A DNA stretch of 64,000 nt, taken from contig OX439043.1 of assembly GCA_949317995.1 (NCBI GenBank), forward strand, positions 984,501 through 1,048,500, written 5' to 3'. The stretch is from Acholoe squamosa (Eukaryota > Annelida > Polychaeta > Phyllodocida > Polynoidae). The position numbers were made by a program, and so were the translations under genes. This document shows positions 36,272 through 46,584 of the stretch, piece after piece; positions within the stretch are counted from its first letter, which is position 1, and each line of letters opens with the position of its first letter. Under the pieces are notes generated by a model, which made no database searches, was not told the DNA's origin, and saw only the letters and a program-made list of their open reading frames with translations.

Positions 36272-36448
36272 CTGTGAAAGTCAACTGTGGAATCTACCAG
36301 GGATGCTGATGAATCTCAACAGTGGACCGCAGTAATTGTAAACCACTGAACCAGTGTAGTTTGTACAAGAAATCCCAGCTGGAAGTGCAGTGGTACACAA
36401 ATTTACAAGGAATCTCTCTGAAAATGACAAATGGTTTCTGGCAACTTC
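36272..36448 (+). repeat. Dispersed repeat, second copy of the 17396 family
   Basis: Shared blocks with 17396-17545, in the same order, include ccagtgtagtttgtacaag, agtgcagtggtaca and caaggaatctctctgaaaat. Similarity is patchy, which indicates old copies. Confidence 0.5.
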
Positions 36449-36464
36449 CCCCTAAAAAAGGTAA

Positions 36465-36537
36465 GACCCCCAGGGACTAGAACCATCAGCCTTTGGATAT
36501 TGGGTCCAATGCTCTTCCAACTGAGCTAACTTGGCAG
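36465..36537 (-). repeat. tRNA-derived SINE head
   Basis: On the minus strand the A box TTAGCTCAGTTGGAAGAGC (36511-36529) and the B box GGTTCTAGTCC (36474-36484) are correctly spaced. The anticodon arm pairs (TTGGA/TCCAA), but its loop lacks the normal T33, so this is a derived copy. Confidence 0.55.
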
Positions 36538-37500
36538 CTGTGATAGTTAAAATGGTAGAGAGCTAAGAGAGAGATATTATTATTTCATCACATTGAATGG
36601 GTCTAAATCTTGATTCCCAGATTCATTATAATGTTATATGATGTATTCTTTGTCATATTCAAACCATTATCACATGCACCTATAACTAATAGATTTCAAT
36701 CATATTCACCTGATTAACTGAAAGCTAACACAGGGGTTCAGGTTTTACGTGAAGATAGCTGATCATGCCGTTGAATGCAATTATGGTATATGTTATTATG
36801 AAGCATTATGCTTTGTATTTGAACATTTATCATATTAATCAAATCAATGCATCATCAATGTTATTCAGCAATATCAATCTGATCAATCTGAGACCCAACA
36901 TATTATCGGGGCATCAGGTCTTAGACGTATTTCATGTAATAAAATAATAATGCCTCTCTCAACTATCTCTCAAATCATTTTAACAACAACTATCACACCT
37001 GTATTTTTGAATGAAAACCTAGACCTCCCTCCAGATGGGCCTGCTTACCCAACTCCAGTTTCCTGAATTTCAGGGCTTCCTACTTCAGCCCTCACATGCA
37101 GGACCTAGCTGCTCCCTGTTTTAGTGGTTGCATTTGAATGCAAGATCAGCCTGATGACACCGAGTAAGGTCGAAACCAAGCTCAGGGGAACAGTATGACC
37201 CGTGTCTCCCCATCTCCAGGGGGGCCCCATACGAAGGCCTTTTTATGAGCCTTACAATATGATCTCTGGTACAAGAGACCGCTGCTGCCCTCTATAGTGG
37301 AACTGGTATACACTAGTCCCCCATACTGGTCCCAGAGTTGAGTACTAGCGTCCTAGACTCTGGTCTTCTGCCCTATGTCTGATGGGAAGGGACAGGAAAG
37401 TAGTCCCTGTCGGTATGGGTGAAACACTAGAGGGGGCTGTGGTTCTCAGGAGTGGATAAGGACTGCTCTTGGTGTTGTAAATGAGGTGGGGGCTTTACAC
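36538..37500. other. Non-coding spacer
   Basis: No gene or repeat structure is recognised. Confidence 0.4.
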
Positions 37501-37517
37501 CCTGTATGCCACCTGTC

Positions 37518-37585
37518 CACAATATGGTAGTGGTTAGAACACTGACTCGTAATGCAGGGTAACTGAGTTTTAGTCTCACCAGATG
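37518..37585 (+). repeat. tRNA-like head (A box only clear)
   Basis: The segment tggtagtggttagaacactg resembles an A box and D arm. The B-box-like gagttttagtctcacc is weak. The nearby minus-strand stretch 37785-37853 also looks tRNA-derived (A-box-like tagctcatgcagtagaggg, B-box-like gggttgaagtcacc). Confidence 0.35.
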
Positions 37586-37853
37586 CTGTTTTTTTTTTCA
37601 GTGAACCAAAAGGTTTTTTTTGTGCTGCCAATCTTTAGGTTTTCATTTAATTTTGCTGTGTTGCACTTACCAAGCATGTTTAACTGCTCAAAGAAATTAA
37701 AATATACATAGCAGAGGTGATGTTTTTGGTAATGTCTTAATAGATCTATACATTTCTTACAAAAATCATAGAATTGACCTGGTGGACCTATGGTGACTTC
37801 AACCCACTTCCTTACATTGGGAGTCCAACCCTCTACTGCATGAGCTAGCTGGA

Positions 37854-38956
37854 CTGTTGTTGAATTGTGGTGGACAATCTCCTAATATAATAGTCTTCAG
37901 CCCAAATTCTATTTAGCTGAATGCCTAATCACAGGGTGATTGTGTATGGTATATGTTGTTGTCAGGTAGGTATACTAGGTGAAACCTCTATACTGCTGGG
38001 ACAGTGCACACCTGTACCACTACACCTATTAGTATATACAGGTATGACACAATACATGTATTTGGCTGTAATAAACATAGGGTCTACTTCTTGTGTTGCC
38101 CAATGATATGTGCATCCAATTAGCCAGAACAGGCTATATCCCACAATGCAGGGCACAGAAGATCAGGGGTTACTAGGAGTGAGCTAGTGACACCTGGTAT
38201 CAGGTTGACTAGTCCCCATATAGAGACAGAGTCTTGCTTTGACACCAGCAACTACCACAGTGCTGCCATCTCACGGCTCACTTTGGAACTAGGGCCACTG
38301 AATCTGGTAAATGTCAGGTCCCAGACCAACACTACTAGCAGGAGCGAAACCAGCATGGGAGCGGGAAACCTGAACCAATCAGGAGGGAGCTACCATGAGA
38401 ATAGGCTGACAGACCTATCACAGAAGGGCTTGTATTAAGTTCTACACTCTCTATAAAGGTTGGGAGGGAGAGTGAGCTGGCTAAGAGCATGGTCACAAAA
38501 GGGTAGCATCAGTAACCCATGCACGCCTCGTCTTACGTGTTCTCCTGTGTCTCCCTTCAAAATTCTATTTTTGCACATAAGGCAGCTAAAATGGGCATTT
38601 GTGAGGATTGATCCTAATTTTGAGGCTAAAGAATTGGAGCAATAAAAAAGATTCTTAATAATGATCAGATTTTCAAGTGTAATACATCAAAACAAGGGTT
38701 TTCAGGGCTGCGAGTCCATTTCTGGGGTCAAACAGTACTGTGAATCAATATTCGCTGAGTTTCAAATGTAGCGTAAACTTAGAATTCGATTTGGGGGTTA
38801 CTTATACTGGTTTGGTATTTCTAGCAGTTCGAGGCAATCTTAGTAGTAGAATTGAATTTTGAGGAAAGAGAAGGCTATTGCACTAATAAAAATTATTCAT
38901 GATTAAAGATGAATGGATTTTCAAGTGCAATACATTAAAAGTCAGGTTTTCAGGGT
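37854..38956. other. Non-coding spacer
   Basis: The open frames here (up to 83 codons) show no recognisable motif. No TIR or tandem structure is seen. Confidence 0.4.
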
Positions 38957-39355
38957 TGAAGGTGGTGGACAGCTTTGATGGTGGACGACTTGGTGGTGGA
39001 CAGCTTTGATGGTGGACGACTTGGTGGTGGACAGCTTTGATGGTGGATGACTTGGTGGTGGACAGCTTTGATGGTGGACGACTTGGTGGTGGACAGCTTT
39101 GATGGTGGATGACTTGGTGGTGGACAGCTTTGATGGTGGATGACTTGGTGGTGGACAGCTTTGATGGTGGATGACTTGGTGGTGGACAGCTTTGATGGTG
39201 GACTACTTGGTGGTGGACAGCTTTGATGGTGGATGACTTGGTGGTGGACAGCTTTGATGGTGGATGACTTGGTGGTGGACGGCTTTGATGGTGGACGACT
39301 TGGTGGTGGACGACTTTGATGGTGGACGACTTGGTGGTGGATGACCTTGGACGAG
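38957..39355 (-). repeat. 31-bp minisatellite, about 13 copies
   Basis: The unit is acttggtggtggacagcttt followed by gatggtggatg. Because 31 is not a multiple of three, the minus-strand frames cycle through three peptide registers over 93 bp, which explains the His/Pro/Ser-rich frames of up to 165 codons. Confidence 0.95.
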
Positions 39356-39583
39356 TTGACTGGAATTTGTAGATGAACACCTAGACAAGTTTTCAAACAC
39401 TTATTTTGTACTCTCTGTAGCTCTAGAAGTAGGTCAGTTAAAGTAGGATCTGATTAATACAGACTGTTATTACGGAAATGTTCAACAAAGGTTTTTGCAA
39501 ACCTTTTTCACCAACCTACTATAATAAAAGTAACACATAACTGTAGAAAATGCTGTGATAAATCTTCTATAACTGCTGCATTG

Positions 39584-39796
39584 ATAGACCCTTTAAATGC
39601 CGCTAATGCAGGAGTGCATCATGCCCATTGGTCGTCATGATGCACCAATGAGCTTCATTGGAGCATCAAGCCGACCCTTCAGGGTCAATACATTTATAAG
39701 CTCCTGTAGGGTTGGCATGATGCTCCATGCTCATTGGTGCATCATGCCGACTAATTGGTATGATGCATTAATGCAGCAGCAGCCCTTGAAGGGTTA
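39584..39796. mobile_element. Foldback MITE-like element, copy E
   Basis: The left end is GACCCTTTAAATGCCGCTAA and the right end CAGCCCTTGAAGGGTT, which are inverted family termini. Inside are catgcccattggtcgtcatg and ggcatgatgctccatgctca words, and a central palindrome acccttcagggtc. Confidence 0.7.
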
Positions 39797-41131
39797 AATT
39801 CCCAGTTATCATATCACATCATCAGAATAGGACACATTGTTTATGGAAAACTACACTATTTTCACCATAAACTAGTGAAGGTACTTCATTGTGTTCCAAC
39901 ACAGAAGTTTCTCATGAACTGTTTCGTTCCCTCAAAAAATAATAGAAATTCTGGTTTAACTACACATTATAAAATAGCATTTTTTTAAAACTTATCTTGT
40001 ATAGAATTTTCGATAAAAAAGAAATTAACACAAATTCAACAAGTATTGACATACTTGATTAAATTATATATGGTTTCAATATTTTGAAGTGGGCCTCAGT
40101 CTTAGATATTACACTGCGTATATAGAAGTTCAGGTCTCAAAAACCCTAGGTAAGATAAACTGCCAACCCTACATTGATCTATACGTAGAAGAAGGGCAGC
40201 ATGCTGAAATATGGATCCAGACACCCTGGCTGTTATTGGAAGACAACATGCTGAAATATGGATCCAAACACCCTGGTTGTTACTTGAAGACAACATGCTG
40301 AAATATGGATCCAGAGACCCTGGTTGTTACTGGAAGTCAGCATGCTGAAATATGGATCCAGAGACGCTGGTTGTTACTGGAAGTCTTTTGACCCTTTCAC
40401 CCCCAGGTCCTTACAGTTCCCTCTCACAAAACGTTGACACAATCAACCCACTTAGGGGGAAACAACAAAAAGCCGTATTGATGTTTGAGAACATTTGTGT
40501 TTGGGAAAGGTTTGGTAAAATAATCGTTCATGGAAGACATTAAAATTTCAATGTTCAGAAGGGTAATGTTTCAGAAACGATTTGAGGTTCTTCTTTCTGA
40601 TTCTATTAACGTCAAAATTATAAGGTTTTGTTTTAACCTAAAGATGAAGAATACTTCTGAACAGAAAATGTTTTCTTTTTTCCCCCAAACATTAACAAAA
40701 TATACAAAACTCAAACGACTTTGACAACGTTTGGAATGAATCCTTGCACTAAGTTGTCACAAACTCTGAGAGTAAGGTTTCTCTAACACCCACCAGGTGG
40801 CAGCAGCAGTACTGCATTAGGTTCAATAAAGGATATTCATTATAATACCAGGCATGGGTTTTGAATACAACGGATTTGAGTGAGTCAGCGCAAATTAAAC
40901 ATCTAGTCTTAAGACTTTGTCTCATAAGAGTCATATCCCATATGTCTCACAGTGTCAAAGTAAGCACAGGGATCCATTTCATTTAGGCACAGGGCTATGT
41001 CCTGTGAGATCCGAAAGAACAGCTCTTGTGAATATTAATATAGTTCATAAAACAGGCCCTTTATAAGTTTATTTAAGTGTAGGGTTAAACTGGAAACTCA
41101 TAAGTAGAGATTTGGTATGATAACAGGGTGC

Positions 41132-41134
<3 letters not shown>
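39797..41134. other. Non-coding sequence with a small 47-bp repeat
   Basis: Four tandem units of about 47 bp (catgctgaaatatggatcca, then gaccctggttgttact) lie at about 40197-40385. The rest is AT-rich with no gene. Confidence 0.6.

Positions 41135-41201
<67 letters not shown>
41135..41201. repeat. (TA)n microsatellite, about 33 units
   Basis: This perfect alternating TA tract ends 35 bp before the left LTR of the retrotransposon at 41237. Confidence 0.97.
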
Positions 41202-41203
<2 letters not shown>

Positions 41204-41236
41204 CGTGAATACAACCCCGTTATATTTCAATTGAAG

Positions 41237-41611
41237 TGTAAGGGGTTGTGGCCTTACGGACCTGGGGGTTCGGGTCTTACGATTCGGAAAGAAAGAGTAA
41301 GACAGTGTTTCAAGTTTATGCCAACGGTTAGATTTATTACTTAATGCACACTCACGGCTGCCGGATAGTATAGAAGGGGCAGCTAATAATGATTAATGGT
41401 GATCTACATTCTGCGGAGGCCAGAAGGGCCTCTGACGTAGCGGCTGAGCCCTGGGCTTTATATAAGGACCCAGGTGTTCGTCGTCAGATGTCCCCACAGA
41501 CCCGGATCGGTGCTGCCACCTATCCGGAACCTGAGGAACGTCCGACGACTCGACTCACCCGCCATGCCAGACGGTACCCAACTCTATGGTTAAACAATAC
41601 GTACCTCTACA
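41237..41611 (-). repeat. 3' LTR (left end of the element in this window)
   Basis: In element orientation it runs from TGTAGAGG to CCTTACA. A TATA-type sequence (TTATATAAA on the minus strand) lies at 41457-41465 and an AATAAA on the minus strand at 41333-41338. These suit the U3 promoter and the R-region polyadenylation signal. Confidence 0.95.
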
Positions 41612-41626
41612 CCACTCCCCCAAACA
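41612..41626 (-). promoter_or_regulatory. Polypurine tract
   Basis: On the minus strand TTTGGGGGAGTGG stands directly before the LTR start TGTAGAGG. It is the expected primer for plus-strand DNA synthesis. Confidence 0.85.
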
Positions 41627-43138
41627 TTTAGGAGGGTGTTATAGTTATAGTAATATTACTAGGATAACATTTCTATATGTCTAAACCATTAGTAATAGAG
41701 GTACAACCATAGATATAACATTAACACCAAGTTAAATATGATTCGAATGTCATATACATATTCTGATAGTGTATATAGTTACATAATAATAAATTGGATG
41801 TTGTAATATGATACGAATTACTTGAATGAATAACAGTTGTATGTATCGAAACTGTTAATTAGCTTATTATACCTTTAGGATAACATATCATGTTTACGGT
41901 ATAAGAAATAGGACAAGTATCATCATTCGTATACATGTGATAGTAACAGTTATGTGTAACGGACTGTTAATATTAAATAAATCACATAATAACATCCGTA
42001 TGTGTTTGTAGTTATTAATAACACATTCGATTATGTAGTCTTGAAAAAGACTTTAAAAGTAACTACACTATCTAATGACATATAATCATATGAATCCGTT
42101 AAGGATTCCGTGAGTAGTACGAGTAGAACCATTTGTATTATACACTTGAAAAGAAAAAAAATCATGGTGTAGTAATGAATATAATAATATATATGATATC
42201 ACCGTGTACCAAATAACCTCTATAACACCAGATTAATATATTTATGATACAATATGTCTCGCAGGACAATAATATTTACGTTCTGGTGTAGTTTACCGGA
42301 TCTTATATTATTAATATGAACAGCAATTTGAGATCCGTACCAATAGATATGTATTTACCCGTATCACAATATATAGTAAGTTATGACCATAGTGTGGATA
42401 TGCACATACAAATAGCATCATAGAAAAATAGACATATGACATTATGTACAATATAAAAAAATGGTAGATGCTGCTGGAGTCTTCTGCTGTAGTTTTCCGG
42501 ATACTAGAAGGTAAGTGTGGTCAGCTAACCACGGGATGGACGTGCTAAAGTCTATGATCTCTGGTTATTAGAGTGAACACGGTAGATGAATTTGGGGCAG
42601 CTACCCACAATCCTCTGGAAGTGCTATAGTTCATAAGTATATCCGAATGGTGTAGAGTAGAAGTAAAGTGCAGATCCGGTTTTGTCAACAGTGTAGAATC
42701 GTAATCCATTTAAGTATTGTTGACATAAGTAAAAAGTCCAATATAGGCTGGTCCGGAAGTAGTAGTAACATGTAGTATAAGTCCATTCGGGAGTATAGGT
42801 GAAATGTAGAGGTAAATCGTAAAGTCCATCCTAGTAAGTGGTTAGCACAGATAGCAGCAGAAGTCTGGAACCGGCATCCGGATACGTCTGACAGCAGCAA
42901 GTCTACTATCGGATTGTTTGTAAGTGAAGTTCTGAATCCGAATAGACTATTCAGGGTACAATAAGAATTATATGGCCTGAATTATACAATAAGCTGGTCA
43001 TAAAAGGAACCCAGAACACAAAGAACAGGTGTTCATATACTAATGAAAGACATTCGCAGACCTGTAGGGTTCCGCAAAGACTATATCTGGTTATTTAGTG
43101 GAGAGAAAAAAAATTTTAGAAAATAACCCGTAGCATGC
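41627..43138 (-). other. Long AT-rich 3' untranslated region of the retrotransposon
   Basis: About 1.5 kb lies between the extra ORF stop and the polypurine tract. It is AT-rich with no frame above 71 codons. The neighbouring element at 61360 has a similarly long gap between its last ORF and its LTR. Confidence 0.7.
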
Positions 43139-46084
43139 TTAGGCGGATTTCTTCGCATGCTTCTTCTTAAGAAGAGCTAGAGCCGACTCGGGAGTGCCGT
43201 CCCACTCGTCGAGATCGACTCCGAATACCCTCATGAACTTGGTGTTCAAGTTGGTATTCCGGGTAATTTCCTCTTTGACACGTTTCTCCAAGACGTGTAC
43301 GTCCATAGCTGCCTTTTCTTGGGCAGCTGCGGCAGCCTCCTCCTGGGACTTTACATTGTCCTGAATGAGGGTCTCGAGGCGCTGCTTTTCAGCATCCGCA
43401 ACCTCCTTTATACACAACAGGGTATCATTAAGAAGACCCTGATGGAATTCTGTTGCCTTCTCACGGACACACTTCTCCCAGTGGGTGTAGATGGCCTTCT
43501 GGACATCTGCTTCCCGCTGGCGAGACTTCTCGAACCAAACTTCCGCATTACCGGTTTTAATGGTAATGGCGTCTTTTGGTTTCACGGGTGCAGCGACAGC
43601 CTTGGGGGGAGTCGATGCGGCCTGAGGACCACTTCCGGGTGTTGGACTTCCGGACACGCCTGCTGTTGGCATACAGTAGGTTGGAGGCTGGTTCTGCTTC
43701 AGCCCCATCTGCAGATAAAGATTTAACTGCTCCGGGGTGAAGTTAACTGGAACGGCGGCTGGAGCGGATGCGGATCCGGCGGCAGCAGGTGCTGAGGTCT
43801 TCTTGGGAACAAGTCGACCACCCTTTCCAACGACCAAGGTCTGGCTCTCAGGTCCAGGTCCCTGGGTCAAGGACGGAAAGTTGCGGGGGTTAACTTTCCC
43901 AGGCTTTGATACTGCGCCAGCGTATCCGGCAGGTTCGGGTTTCTTGAACACAGGAGTGCCCTGAACCTGCTCATGGGGGTGCCGAGCCAGAGGAGACCTG
44001 GAGCGGTCATCTGCTCTGAATTTGGCAGTGGTGGTCTGACCATTACTGTTACCACCACGGTTCTGATCCCTTCTGCTCCTTTCACGAGCTCTCTTTCCTT
44101 CCTTGCCGGATTCCTCGCATTTCTGCCAGAGAGACTCGTGCATGTCCAGCTTACCCTTTCCAGGAGTCAGGACTATCTTTGCGCGGAGTTTCGAATCCTT
44201 GGTCTTCGGAACCTCGCAGAGGACTTGGTCCCCTGGTCGGATCTTAGACCAAGCATCCTCGCTCAGACTGTCGAACTCCTTCATGAGTTCCTGATGAAGC
44301 TCCATGATACGCTTTTGGGCCCCATCCAAACCTTCTGCGTGGCATTTCTTCTGGTGCCTCGCCAGATCGCTACGTCGGCTATATTGAACCTTCGTAGTGC
44401 ACTTCTTGCCCTTCTTACCATAACTCGGATCACAAATGTAAACCGGGTGATGGTGGAAGTGGGCCTCTACCAGATGCCTTTGGAACCGGGCTGGAGTACT
44501 CCAGGTCCGGACCGAGACATCACTCGCATCCTGGCAGATAGAGAAGGGACAGGACTTCTGGTCGTCACCGTACCACTTCTCAAGAGCCCAACGCAGCTTT
44601 TTCCTCTGGGTATAAGTGTAATACCCTTCGGTGTGGTTTAGCATAAGCCACATCTTTCGATAGGCTTTGCTCGGATTGGGGTCCTCGTCCGAAAGACGCA
44701 TCCAATCTTCATCATCTGACTCATTATTTTTATTAACTGAGTCCGGGCAGGCATATAGGGTAGAGCCGTCCTTTTTTACTCCGTAGGCACAATCGGAGAA
44801 ACACGTCGGAATCCGGGTTTTGAATCCGGATTTGGCGTTAGCCCATCGCTCAGCCTCGGTTTGAGTTGATGGAGTGGCCTTCTCATCATACTCAACCGAG
44901 GATTCGTGCACCGACTCCTCGTCTGACGACTCAACCTCCATGGCAGTACTACCAGTGGCTGAGGTGCTGGCTTTCGGCTCGGCTCTAGCAGAATCCGGTA
45001 GATTCTTGAGCTTCCGAGCAGCGGACCTCCTGTTCTTACTGACCTTCCAGTCTTCCTCCGGTTCCTGGGTTCCGGATGCGCTGGAGGTCGAGGCTTCTAC
45101 CGGGGTGGTAGTACTGCCGGTGGCTGATGCAGAACCGGCTGTGCTTCGGGTGGCAAGCTTCAGGTCGGGGATAGGAGGTGCGGGTATTTCCGCTGCCCTC
45201 TTAGCCTCTTCCTGGGCCTCCTGTTCTGCAGTCATTCGACGGACGAGAACCGTCCGAAGGGCTGCACCTCGGTCCATGCCGGTTAGCAAATTGTTTTGAA
45301 CATCCACTAACTCCTGCTCGGTTATGTAATAACCGTCGTCCCACTGCTCAAAGTTGGCAGCGGCTTCCCGAAACTCCTTCGTGGTCCGGTACTGGGGCCG
45401 GGTGGCACAAGGACGTGGGTAAGTCTGCCCCTCGGGTTCCAAGACGCAGCCTACCCAATCGATGTTCGTCGCCTTGACGTTCCACAGGGTCTTATCCGGC
45501 TTCGGATACGCTCCGAGCTGGAAAGCTCTGTTGGCTTCATACACTGCTTCGCGGAAAGCAGCGTCCACCATGAGTCCCCGTTGGAACCACGGCCAGTCTC
45601 GGAGCCATTCGGGAGGCGTCCTGTCCAGCTGTTCGGGAACCATGACGCCCTCGACAGCTATCCTCACCTTCGGGTCCAACCTAACTGGTGTACCGTCAGC
45701 ATAGGTCACTTGTGCCTGTAGTTCCGGGTGGACGTACAGGTAGCGACCGTCGTATTCTACCGGGAACGGGTCAGCCACTGCTGGCTTCCACTGGTCCTTC
45801 GGTCCGTCGACCTGTGCGGTCTCGGACCCAGTCGCTGCAGGTTCAGCACTCGTAGCCCCTCCGGATCCCTCGGGTGGGAGTGGAGACAACATTTTCTCTG
45901 GCTCATTCAGTGAGAATGAGGCCAGCTTCTCCTCGAACGAGCGATCCGTGGGTTCCTCCACGTCCATCATCTCGCTCTCTTCCTGTGTAACAGGTGACAA
46001 AGCTTCCGGAAAAGCTTCTGCGGACGGAGTCAGCTTATCCGGGTCACCGGATAGCTTGGCTGCAGCTACGGATTCCTCAGCCAT
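43139..46084 (-). CDS. Extra 3' ORF of the retrotransposon: zinc-finger and coiled-coil protein of unknown role
   Basis: I chose the ATG at 46084, which has G at -3 and +4. It gives 981 residues; the frame is open from 46111. Numbering from the upstream GTG at 46102, the protein has an acidic N-terminus and a compact region at about 105-300 with many aromatic residues. Low-complexity Ser/Thr/Ala follows to about 410. Two C2H2-like fingers come next (C518-X4-C523-X19-H543-X4-H548 and C557-X10-C568-X14-H583-X4-H588). Then come an Arg/Ser-rich stretch at about 670-710, a Pro/Ala region, a long helix or coiled coil at about 855-950 and a terminal motif FGVDLDEWDG. No signal peptide or membrane segment is visible, so it does not look like an envelope protein. 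It might bind nucleic acid or act as a structural partner. The frame is uninterrupted, unlike gag-pol. Confidence 0.85.
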   Translation of the reverse strand: MAEESVAAAKLSGDPDKLTPSAEAFPEALSPVTQEESEMMDVEEPTDRSFEEKLASFSLNEPEKMLSPLPPEGSGGATSAEPAATGSETAQVDGPKDQWKPAVADPFPVEYDGRYLYVHPELQAQVTYADGTPVRLDPKVRIAVEGVMVPEQLDRTPPEWLRDWPWFQRGLMVDAAFREAVYEANRAFQLGAYPKPDKTLWNVKATNIDWVGCVLEPEGQTYPRPCATRPQYRTTKEFREAAANFEQWDDGYYITEQELVDVQNNLLTGMDRGAALRTVLVRRMTAEQEAQEEAKRAAEIPAPPIPDLKLATRSTAGSASATGSTTTPVEASTSSASGTQEPEEDWKVSKNRRSAARKLKNLPDSARAEPKASTSATGSTAMEVESSDEESVHESSVEYDEKATPSTQTEAERWANAKSGFKTRIPTCFSDCAYGVKKDGSTLYACPDSVNKNNESDDEDWMRLSDEDPNPSKAYRKMWLMLNHTEGYYTYTQRKKLRWALEKWYGDDQKSCPFSICQDASDVSVRTWSTPARFQRHLVEAHFHHHPVYICDPSYGKKGKKCTTKVQYSRRSDLARHQKKCHAEGLDGAQKRIMELHQELMKEFDSLSEDAWSKIRPGDQVLCEVPKTKDSKLRAKIVLTPGKGKLDMHESLWQKCEESGKEGKRARERSRRDQNRGGNSNGQTTTAKFRADDRSRSPLARHPHEQVQGTPVFKKPEPAGYAGAVSKPGKVNPRNFPSLTQGPGPESQTLVVGKGGRLVPKKTSAPAAAGSASAPAAVPVNFTPEQLNLYLQMGLKQNQPPTYCMPTAGVSGSPTPGSGPQAASTPPKAVAAPVKPKDAITIKTGNAEVWFEKSRQREADVQKAIYTHWEKCVREKATEFHQGLLNDTLLCIKEVADAEKQRLETLIQDNVKSQEEAAAAAQEKAAMDVHVLEKRVKEEITRNTNLNTKFMRVFGVDLDEWDGTPESALALLKKKHAKKSA

Positions 46085-46584
46085 GACTGGGGAATCACCC
46101 ACGGGAGTAAACTACTCCTTTTTCCGGCTTTTACGGCACCGGGGCCGACACAGACGGAGTCTGCCTACCAGGAGACAGACTCTGGAGGAGCAGCGAGGAG
46201 TTTGCTAGCCGGTAAAATCCAAGAAGGGAGCAAGCTCGACCGTCTTGAACGTTACCGAAAAACAATATGGCGACAGGCCAGCTTTCGTGACGTCATTTCC
46301 CCGCTGCTCGCGAGAGGTCAGTCGAGACTGGACACGGTGACGTCATGCGGAAACGCACGTGCTACAAGCGGAACATCAACAAACTGATTGTTTTTAGGTA
46401 ATTATCGCTCACGCCGATGACTCGTCTGGGGATTTAAGTGGAGATTATGGAAAGTTTAAGCAAATCCACTGGATTATCCGTCCACTACCCATTGGTACAT
46501 CATGCGGCGGCGACAAATAAGCCTTTCTGGTCAGTTGTCATCCGTTCCTCTAAATGTAAACATTACACCCGTTGTGTATACAGG
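46085..46584 (-). other. Spacer between pol and the extra ORF
   Basis: About 480 bp without a frame. Because the extra ORF lies so far 3' it is presumably translated from a spliced or separate transcript, but no splice site can be proved by eye. Confidence 0.5.

Noticed and set aside
38883..39396. His/Pro/Ser-rich frames that look like a repetitive secreted protein
   Set aside because: The period is 31 bp, so the three minus-strand registers are all open and interchange. There is no signal peptide.
43139..46084. Extra ORF as an envelope gene
   Set aside because: I see no signal peptide, transmembrane segment, furin-like site or Cys-rich ectodomain. Its zinc fingers and coiled coil point elsewhere.
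43295..46208. Many plus-strand frames opposite the extra ORF and pol
   Set aside because: They are antisense shadows of GC-rich coding sequence with no conserved motif.
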